64,000 bases of DNA from Mytilus edulis (Eukaryota; Mollusca; Bivalvia; Mytilida; Mytilidae): the NCBI RefSeq assembly GCF_963676685.1, contig NC_092347.1, positions 91,880,966 to 91,944,965 of the forward strand, read 5' to 3'. Positions 57,374 to 64,000 of this stretch are shown here, in pieces. A program made the position numbers and the translations under genes. Under the pieces are notes generated by a model that was not told where the DNA came from, searched no databases, and was given only the letters and a program-made list of their open reading frames with translations. The number at the start of each line of letters is the position of its first letter. Within the stretch, counting starts at the first letter, position 1.

Positions 57374-57857
57374 ACAGTACCTGGCCAAAAGTATTCGTCA
57401 TCTGCATTTTTTTGCTATTATTTCATATAAAAACACATTTTTTGAAAAGTATATTTTGGGGTCATTTTTTGGTTACATTTTAAGCAACTTGGTACCAAAA
57501 GAAGCAGAATTGTCACAGGTTCATTTGTTTATTTGGTTACATTTTTTTGAGTGAATCATTTTCATTTTTTCATAAGATAACACAAATATTATTTTCTGTT
57601 CAGAAACTCGCTATGTATTCAACCAAATTAAATTATAAAAATGTATTGTATGTGTTGACATCAAGAGAAAACAAAACCACCTGAAGACAAAACTTAAACA
57701 AAATAAACAAACACACTTTAGACAATTCTACGTCTTAAGGCCTTGTTGATAAAAATCCAACCATTAATGCCCTCAAAATATTTTTTTGAAAAAATGTGTT
57801 TTTGTATGAAATAATAGCAAAAAAATGCAGGTGACGAATACTTTTGGCCAGGTACTG
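57374..57857. mobile_element. 484-bp Tc1-like MITE, TA target
   Basis: The ends cagtacctggccaaaagtat and the exact complement lie between TA dinucleotides (57372-57373 and 57858-57859). The inverted repeat continues for roughly 85 bases with a few mismatches (tcgtcatctgcatttttttg). Ends of the form cagtnnnnggccaaaagtattcg are typical of Tc1/mariner elements. Copy 1 shows the empty site near 33355. There is no transposase ORF. Confidence 0.9.
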
Positions 57858-57994
57858 TAACTTTATTAAAAATGATCTGCTTTCTGTAAGATTCTAAATG
57901 GATTCTCTTAAACAAATAATTTTAGCACTTAAGAAATATCTAAAACACAACAATTTTGAGATTCAAGTCTTGTTAAACAGTTACTAATATAAAC

Positions 57995-58290
57995 ACAATT
58001 TAATTAAGGCAACGGTAGTAAACCACTGTTCGAAATTCATAAATCGATTGAGATAAAAAAAAAAAAAAAAAAAAAAAATCCGGGTAACAAACTTAAACTG
58101 AGGGAATCACATCAAATATAAGGGGAAAACTACGACCCAACAGATACACAACATTAAAATGTGACACTCACAGAACGGAACTATGATATAACAATGGCCA
58201 TTTTCCTGACTTGGTACAGGACATTTTAAGAAAACAAATGGTAGATTGAGCCTAGTTTTGTGGCATGCCAACCCTCCCACTTTTTCGCAA
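57995..58290 (-). repeat. Mussel tggcatgccacaaaaccagg repeat, inverted copy
   Basis: Complement of 30435-30890: it starts ggcaacggtagtaaaccact and ends with tagttttgtggcatgccaac. It includes a 24-A run at about 58055-58078. Confidence 0.65.
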
Positions 58291-58299
58291 TTGTTTTAC

Positions 58300-58895
58300 G
58301 TAAAGGCGTTTATATCACTAAAATTTGGAATTTTATAAATACTAAGGCTTCTCTACCTCAGGAATAGATTACTTTAGCTGTATTTGGCAAAGCTTTTAGG
58401 GATTTTGGTCCTCAATGCTCTTCAACTTCGTACTTTATTTGGCCTTTTAAACATTTTTTGATTCAAGCGTCTTTTGTAGACGAAACGCGCGTCTGGCGTA
58501 TATAAAAAAATTAATCCTGATACCTATGATGAGTTTATTTACAACCACTGGGACGAAACCACTGCTGGTGGAGATTTAATTCCCCGAGGGTATCACAAAC
58601 ACAGTAGTCAGCACTTTTTGTGCTGAGATGAATAGTCATTGATATGGTTATATTTATAAATTAACTGTTAACAAAATTTTGAGTTTTTGAAATACTAAGG
58701 CTTTTCTACCTCAGGCATAGATTACCTTAGCTGTATTTGGCAAAACTTTTAAGAATTTTGGTCCTCAATGCTCTTTAACTTCGTACTTTATTTGGCCTTT
58801 AAACTTTTTTGGATTTGAGCGTCACTGATGAGTCTTTTGTAGACGAAACGCACGTCTGGCGTATATAAAAAATTTAATCCTGATATCTATGAGAC
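58300..58895 (-). repeat. Two direct copies of the acgccagacgcgcg repeat
   Basis: 58340-58530 and 58640-58895 carry gacgaaacgcgcgtctggcg and gacgaaacgcacgtctggcg respectively, both in minus orientation relative to 34085. Each is preceded by ttggtcctcaatgctctt. The segment between (58530-58640) includes cactgggacgaaaccactgc, probably from another bivalve element. The stretch 58896-59390 has no gene; 59090-59160 resembles 31600-31680 and 56360-56420, a third trace of the flanking module. Confidence 0.7.
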
Positions 58896-59389
58896 AAAGA
58901 AGGAAAAAACCTTTAGAGACTATGTTTATCCCAACCTGCCAAAAGATATTAAGTTTAAACCATTTTTGTCAAAATCTAACTTTGAACCTAAATACAATCC
59001 TTCAAATAAGTTTGTGTAGTACTTATATAAAGTTTAATTTCAATAGTGTTTTCGTATACAAATTGTAAATAGCTGTTGACTGTTAGGCCAATACATCACT
59101 ATCATCCAATTATCTGTGGTTGGTTTGACCTGTTAAATTATAATATTATATTTACTAATAAGGTCGAGTCAATGAAATTGGTGATCAATTGAATTGTTTG
59201 TTGTTTGGTACTTAATGTTTTCAATTCATTTTGTTAATAGCTCACAAATTTTGTTATAAAATCTTATTTTCTATCAACTGGAATAAATGAATGCATTATC
59301 AAACACTTTTATCATTACCAATAAAAAGATTTAATTTCAAGAATAGGATATATCATTAATAAATCATCAACTTCAATCCGCATTGAATG

Positions 59390-60410
59390 ACTAGTATTGA
59401 TACTTGCGGTAATCCACATTGAAAGACTAGTATTGATACTTGCGGTAATCCACATTGAAAGACTAGTATTGATACTTGCGGTAATCCACATTGAAAGACT
59501 AGTATTGATACTTGCGGTAATCTACATTGAAAGACTAGTATTGATACTTGCGGTAATCTACATTGAAAGTGTAGTATTGATACTTGCGGTAATCTACATT
59601 GAAAGACTAGTATTGATACTTGCGGTAATCTACATTGAAAGACTAGTATTTATACTTGCGGTAATCCACATTGAAAGACTAGTATTGATACTTGCGGTAA
59701 TCCACATTGAAAGACTAGTATTGATACTTGCGGTAATCCACATTGAAAGACTAGTATTGATACTTGAGGTAATCCACATTGAAAGACTAGTATTGATACT
59801 TGCGGTAATCCACATTGAAAGACTAGTATTGATACTTGCGGTAATCTACATTGAAAGACTAGTATTGATACTTGCGGTAATCTACATTGAAAGTGTAGTA
59901 TTGATACTTGTAATCCACATTGAAAGACTAGTATTGATACTTACGGTAATCTACATTGAAAGACTAGTATTGATACTTGCGGTAATCCACATTGAAAGTG
60001 TAGTATTGATACTTGCGGTAATCCACATTGAAAGACTAGTATTGATACTTGCGGTAATCTACATTGAAAGTGTAGTATTGATACTTGCGGTAATCTACAT
60101 TGAAAGTGTAGTATTGATACTTGCGGTAATCTACATTGAAAGTGTAGCATTGATACTTGCGGTAATCTACATTGAAAGTGTAGTATTGATACTTGCGGTA
60201 ATCTACATTGAAAGTGTAGCATTGATACTTTCGGTAATCTACATTGAAAGTGTAGCATTGATACTTTCGGTAATCTACATTGAAAGTGTAGCATTGATAC
60301 TTACGGTAATCTACATTGAAAGTGTAGCATTGATACTTACGGTAATCTACATTGAAAGTGTAGCATTGATACTTACGGTAATCTACATTGAAAGTGTAGT
60401 ATTGATAATA
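59390..60410. repeat. 36-bp minisatellite derived from the lectin exon/intron junction, ~28 copies
   Basis: The unit is attgatacttgcggtaatct + acattgaaagtgtagt (36 bp). Two main types are gaaagactagt (left half) and gaaagtgtagt/gca (right half). On the minus strand, units read L-H-F-Q-C-R-L-P, codon for codon with the lectin end L-N-F-L-C-E-I-P, then about 12 bases matching the intron start. Units nearest the exon keep GTAAGT (acttac on +); most others have GCAAGT. It is open on both strands because the unit is divisible by three; I do not regard the 380-codon + ORF as a gene. Confidence 0.95.
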
Positions 60411-60506
60411 AAGGTAGTTCACCTGGGTCACATAGAAAGTTTATTGTGTGTACTAACAGTAAACAGTAGTTTACGTAGAAACTTTAATGTGGATAGTCAT
60501 ACTTAC

Positions 60507-60732
60507 GGTATTTCACACAGAAAGTTAAGTCTATCCTGACAGTCATTGTCATTCCATTTAAAGTTAGTAGAAAATTCGAACTCCACACAATTCTCTATGC
60601 CTTGACTATTACTTGGTTCTCCTGACTGCCAATTAGTGAAAACAAATTGGTCATTACCATGTGTCCATACCCATATTCCCTCTGTCTGAATATCAGATCC
60701 TCCTAACCAGAACTTTCCAGGTATGAATGCAT
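60507..60732 (-). CDS. C-type lectin domain, C-terminal exon
   Basis: The minus-strand exon starts after tttag (the alternative acceptor 18 bases upstream, start 60750, is also in frame) and ends before gtaagt at 60506. It encodes DAFIPGKFWLGGSDIQTEGI and then VW...FTNWQSGEPSNSQGIENC...FKWNDNDCQDRLNFLCEIP. Visible CTLD signatures are WLGGSD, a GEPS tripeptide at the place of the sugar-specificity EPN motif, WND for the calcium site, and three of the four canonical cysteines. Mussel lectins of this kind are usually secreted recognition proteins. The Ser in EPS makes calcium-dependent mannose binding uncertain. The gene's end lies to the left; the first intron codon after the donor would be a stop if unspliced. 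Confidence 0.85.
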
Positions 60733-60750
60733 CTAAATTAATTGGAACAA

Positions 60751-61299
60751 CTAAAGGTTATTAAATATTTGTTCAATAAAATTGACTACCTCTTTTTCAA
60801 AAATGGACAAATCCATTCGTTTAAGCCTATTATACATTTTGTTTCCCTTAACCTGCCAAATTATTTTAGTTTAGATAGGTAGGCACATATTTGAATTTTT
60901 ATAAATTCAATTCATATAACCAATTGTAAGTTCTTTGACTACAGTTATTCTGTGTCAAAAACCTATTATGTGTCCAAATTTTAATTACAATCCAAATTCA
61001 GACCAGTATTAAGCGCGAATTTTGTATCCTTTTTTGCCAACGGTTCAGGGTTGGACCTCTGTGGTCGTATCCAGCTGCTCTCAGTGAAGCAATTTATTTT
61101 ATTATTTACTGAGATCCTGTTTGGGAGTCTAGATTTGCAAAAAATATTTTAATGCAGTGAAATCCGGTTTGCTGTCAATCTGACAGCCTTTTGTTGAAAC
61201 TCTGATTGAATTCCTTATTTCTGACCAATTCAATGGGGATTTAGTTATCTTGAAATATCAGGGTTCTTTTTTGTGCACTTTTTGTGCTGCCATGAATTA
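60751..61299. other. Lectin intron, no feature seen
   Basis: A+T-rich intron between lectin exons 2 and 3. I see no exon, array or hairpin. A fragment around 61010-61100 (ccaacggttcagggttggac) resembles no family I know. Confidence 0.4.
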
Positions 61300-61565
61300 T
61301 CATTGATATGGTTATATTTATAAATTAACTGTTTACAAAATTAAGAATTTTTGAAATACTAAGGCTTTTCTACCTCAGGCATAGAATACCTTAGCTGGAT
61401 TCGCAAAACTTTTATGAATTTTGGTCCTCAATGCTCTTCAACTCCGTACTTTATATTGCCTTTTTAACTTTTTTGGATTCGAGCGTCACTGATGAGTCTT
61501 TTGTAGACGAAACACGCGTCTGGCGTATATACAAAATTTAGTCCTGGTATCTATGATGAGTTTAT
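61300..61565 (-). repeat. acgccagacgcgcg repeat in lectin intron
   Basis: It contains gacgaaacacgcgtctggcg, gatgagtcttttgtagac and ttggtcctcaatgctcttca, and ends with ctatgatgagtttatt. Same family and orientation as 58300-58895. Confidence 0.75.
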
Positions 61566-61829
61566 TTGATATTCTAAATCTAATTGTGTATTTAGAATTT
61601 GTATTTTTGGCTGTGTTTTAAGTGGGTCAAAACAAGGGTGCAAAATACATTTTAATTGATTTCAAAATGCTGAATCTAATAAGGATTTAGACCTTGTACT
61701 TTCCTCCATAACCTCACATCTATTTCCTCCAGTACCTGCACTTTAAATTGGTAAAAAGATTCATCACAAATTTATCAAATAATCAGCATTCTAATTCAAA
61801 TATATCCACTTTAATAATGGTTAAAACAT

Positions 61830-62220
61830 TACCCATTTACATTTAAAGGTAAATAACTCAAACCATTTAATTGTCTAGATTCACCTTTGATATCATTTGT
61901 CACTTTAAGTGAACATTTTGGTGAAAAAAGATAAATTGTAAGTAACAAAAATGTTCAACTAAGGCCAAATTGTCTGCCAGCAGTTAATAAGAGTCTAATG
62001 TTCTTACTTTACTTAAATATCTTTTTTTTTCATTTGTTCAAATATTATAAATAATAGACCGAAACTATTAACAATAAATATCATTAGCAGTAAATGAGAA
62101 ACAAAAAAGAGATTTTAGTCGTGATTAATACTGGTATTCTAGTCTTAAATGTTGGAAAGTAACCATTATTTAAGATGAACATAAATCCAGGTGAGCGACA
62201 AAGGCTCTACAAACCTCTAG
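61830..62220 (+). repeat. Old fragment of mollusc agctcacc repeat
   Basis: The ending ccaggtgagcgacaaaggct + ctacaaacctctagttt matches the 3' end of the repeat at 43274-44475; the interior is strongly decayed. Confidence 0.5.
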
Positions 62221-62274
62221 TTTGTTTTTTAAAGCATGTACCCATGTTTGTTTAGATGTATTTAGATTACTTGC

Positions 62275-62368
62275 CTTTCCCTAACCTTGCTAAGTAGCTT
62301 GCAACGTAAAGTTGTTCTTGGTCAGTGTCGATGTTAGCTAAATACCCACCATAAACTTTGCATATCAT
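62275..62368 (-). CDS. C-type lectin domain, middle exon with GC splice donor
   Basis: A minus-strand exon of 94 nt after ttttag. It encodes MICKVYGGYLANIDTDQEQL and then YVASYLARLGK, the first-cysteine/GG(Y/H)LA segment of a CTLD. It begins at a codon boundary, fitting exon 1 (63969-64000), and ends with one base of a codon. The donor is gcaagt, giving a GC-AG intron; the phase then joins exon 3 in frame with either of its two acceptors. The nearby gtaatc would put exon 3 out of frame, which supports the GC site. Confidence 0.8.
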
Positions 62369-62626
62369 CTAAAATATACAAATTTTGGTAATCGGTACGA
62401 GTTTTTTTCAGTAAATTTACAACAATATTGATAAAATGTTGAATTACTCGGAATACTTAGGGTTTTTTTTAAACCAAAGACATAGATCATACTTGCCAAC
62501 TGTCACAATTTACGGGGGCTACTTATGAGTCTTATTTATAAGAAAAGTGTGCCTAACGTAAAACATGATGATCTCGGTATATTTAGTGAGCTTTCATAAC
62601 TTTTAACTTTTCTAAGATAAAAAGCT

Positions 62627-62857
62627 TTATTCTTGTGATTTCTTACCAAAGTTATCATTGTGTTGTAATATACGTATGATTTTACTACATTGGACAATAG
62701 TGTGAATAACGTCACTATAGTATTCCTTTAACTTAGTGGTTGACTTATATAATTTTCCTCCTGGGGTACATTTCTTGCTGAAGACACTTTTATTTTTTAC
62801 TGTACACAGTAACTGCAGTATTATATAGAAATTAAGAAATAAAATTACGTTAAACAA
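62627..62857 (-). CDS. Possible signal-peptide ORF within lectin intron
   Basis: A minus-strand ORF of 76 codons beginning MFNVILFLNFYIILQLL, which looks like a signal peptide, followed by a basic region with two cysteines. A ggtaagaa donor inside the ORF (after the codons for Asn-Phe) would be phase 1, which fits lectin exon 3 but not exon 2. It might be the 5' exon of an alternative or decayed lectin transcript, or a chance ORF. No domain is recognised. Confidence 0.25.
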   Translation of the reverse strand: MFNVILFLNFYIILQLLCTVKNKSVFSKKCTPGGKLYKSTTKLKEYYSDVIHTIVQCSKIIRILQHNDNFGKKSQE

Positions 62858-63174
62858 AGCAATTTTGAGACCAATGTTAACTTATCTAGTGTATTATACC
62901 TTTTTATGTGAATTTGATAGCGCTACTTACTAAAATGAATTCTACTTCATTTCTTCTGTTTGATTATACAAATCCGTGCACAGTGTCAACTGTTTTGTGA
63001 TGTTACACTATTTCTTCAGGTATGGGTTAAGGTTAGTACCTATTATTACGTTTAAACTTGCTGCATTTGTTTGCCCGAGTTCTAAGTCGGGAAAGTAATG
63101 TTCATTGGTTGTCGTTTGTTGTTGTGGTTCATAAGTGTTTCTCGCGTCTTGTTGTTTTGTTAACATTTACATGG
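62858..63174. other. Lectin intron with mussel repeat scrap
   Basis: From about 63080 to 63175 the text gttcattggttgtcgtttgt and gtggttcataagtgtttctc looks like the first part of the repeat whose end is at 63460-63660. The repeat at 63175-63450 is inserted into it. Nothing else is seen. Confidence 0.4.
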
Positions 63175-63450
63175 ATAAACTCATCATAAATACCAGGATA
63201 AAATTTTGCATTTACGCCAGACGCTCGTTTCGTCCACAAAAGACTCATCAGTGACGATCGAATCCAAAAAAGTTTAAAAGGCCAAATAAAGTACGAAGTT
63301 GAAGAGCATTGAGGACCAAAATTCCTTAAAGTTTTGCCAAATACAACTAGGGTAATCTATTCATGAGGTAGAAAAACCTGAGTATTTCAAATATTCAAAA
63401 GTTTTGTAAACAGTTAATTTAAAAATATGACCATATCAATGATAATTCAT
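63175..63450 (+). repeat. acgccagacgctcg repeat, + copy
   Basis: It starts ataaactcatcataaatacc, then acgccagacgctcgtttcgt, aaagactcatcagtgacgat and ccaaaattccttaaagtttt. It is in the same orientation as 34085. Confidence 0.75.
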
Positions 63451-63459
63451 GTCAGCACA

Positions 63460-63660
63460 TAATAGACCGTTGGTTTTTCTAGTTTGAATGGTTTTATACT
63501 AGTGATTTTTAAGACCCTTTATATCTTGCTGTTCGGGTGTGAGCCACAGCTCCGTTTTTGTGAAGACCGTACAATGACTTATAATGATTTACTTTTTAAT
63601 ATTTGTGCCTTGGATGAATAGTTGTCTCATTGACACTCATACCACACCTTCTTATATCTA
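63460..63660 (+). repeat. Mussel interspersed repeat (ctccgtttttgtgaagaccg)
   Basis: Same family as 2280-2510: tatatcttgctgttcgggtg, agctccgtttttgtgaagac, and ending gttgtctcattgacactcat then accacaccttc. The stretch 63661-63968 is intron with nothing further. Confidence 0.6.
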
Positions 63661-63968
63661 CAGTGAGACTTACAAGTTTAAACCGTAAACTGCATAAGCA
63701 TTTAAATTCAGTAAGAAGTAATGACAAAAGGTCTTTGAAAATAAAGCTAAAAGCGGTATTCAGTTGAAAGTCTTCACATGTATTGTTTAAAAAGTCATTC
63801 GACTACAGAACTTCCCACAGCTTTCTATGAAGTTGAACGTCTAAAAAGGTTTTAATTTTCTCCCCTGTACCTTATACTGAAATCAGTGTGTTGGGAACTG
63901 TTATTCAGGGGGAGGGGCAATATGGACCAACAGTGTATGGCGTAAAAATAATTTTTAAACAAACTTAC

Positions 63969-64000
63969 GGATGCTTCAGCCCAAGTAGCTCTAATTCCAA
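63969..64000 (-). CDS. C-type lectin domain, N-terminal exon (cut by window end)
   Basis: The last 32 bases, read on the minus strand, give IRATWAEAS followed by gtaagt. TWAEA is the helix-1 motif that precedes the first CTLD cysteine (found in the next exon, MICKVYGG). The codon phase is zero, matching exon 2. The exon continues beyond the window. Confidence 0.65.

Larger units (their letters stand above)
34801..57960. repeat. Direct duplication, copy 2
   Basis: This is the second copy of the block, running from the sequence homologous to position 1 through NOP14 exons to a decayed 36-bp repeat array and the sequence around 57,300-57,960 that matches 33,290-33,480. Private insertions are the foldback 39911-40357 with following repeat, the mollusc repeat 43274-44475, the LINE at about 44720-51105, the reverse-transcriptase remnant 51945-52560, the 38-bp array 53180-54167 and the Tc1-like MITE 57374-57857. 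Only about 1.8 kb separates the end of copy 1 from exon A of this copy, so 5' NOP14 exons appear to be missing here. Confidence 0.85.

Noticed and set aside
59397-60539. 380-codon + strand ORF and three antisense ORFs
   Set aside because: They are products of a 36-bp tandem array, which has no stop in several frames because the period is divisible by three. The frame runs on into the lectin exon on the wrong strand.

Overview
The window looks like nuclear DNA of a marine bivalve, most likely a mussel of the Mytilus type. It is A+T-rich, has short exons in long introns with GT-AG borders, and is mostly interspersed repeats. Several of the repeats I recognise from memory as bivalve families; no search was run. 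There is no prokaryotic operon structure, and I found no rRNA, no stand-alone tRNA and no CRISPR.

Layout. The backbone is a direct duplication. Positions 1 to about 33,500 (copy 1) align with about 34,801 to 57,960 (copy 2), each carrying private insertions. Each copy holds the last five coding exons of NOP14, a nucleolar 40S ribosome biogenesis factor, on the + strand. Copy 1 exons are 532-604, 20380-20463, 21742-24472 (split), 25056-25214 and 28266-28380. Copy 2 exons are 35331-35403, 41388-41471, 42677-42943, 51513-51671 and 53042-53156. All splice phases agree. In copy 1 the third exon is cut by a 2.46-kb DNA transposon with a TTA target duplication. In the large first intron of each copy a single-exon B-box plus beta-propeller gene lies on the minus strand. 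It is open in copy 2 (37648-38700) and has one in-frame stop in copy 1 (9049-10089).

Private insertions in copy 1 are a 51-bp minisatellite, nested palindromic DNA elements, a deleted BEL/Pao LTR element (3535-6331), a 752-bp TA-flanked MITE, an 8.3-kb terminal-inverted-repeat (TIR) element (11030-19309), a 1.9-kb block with a near-perfect hairpin, and a 46-bp minisatellite. Private insertions in copy 2 are a 447-bp foldback, a mollusc repeat at 43274-44475, an L1-like LINE with a 39-nt poly(A) tail (about 44720-51105), a reverse-transcriptase remnant, a 38-bp minisatellite directly after the NOP14 stop, and a Tc1-like MITE.

Right end (59-64 kb). On the minus strand are three exons of a C-type lectin domain (CTLD) gene (63969-64000, 62275-62368, 60507-60732) that are not visible as long ORFs. 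Just downstream lies a minisatellite of about 28 units of 36 bp. Its unit matches the last eight codons of the CTLD plus the splice donor and about 12 nt of intron. Older arrays of the same family lie downstream of both NOP14 copies. This exon/intron-junction minisatellite is the most unusual structure in the window.

The main caveat is that bivalve assemblies are very heterozygous. The long direct duplication could be two haplotypes joined end to end instead of a true tandem duplication.
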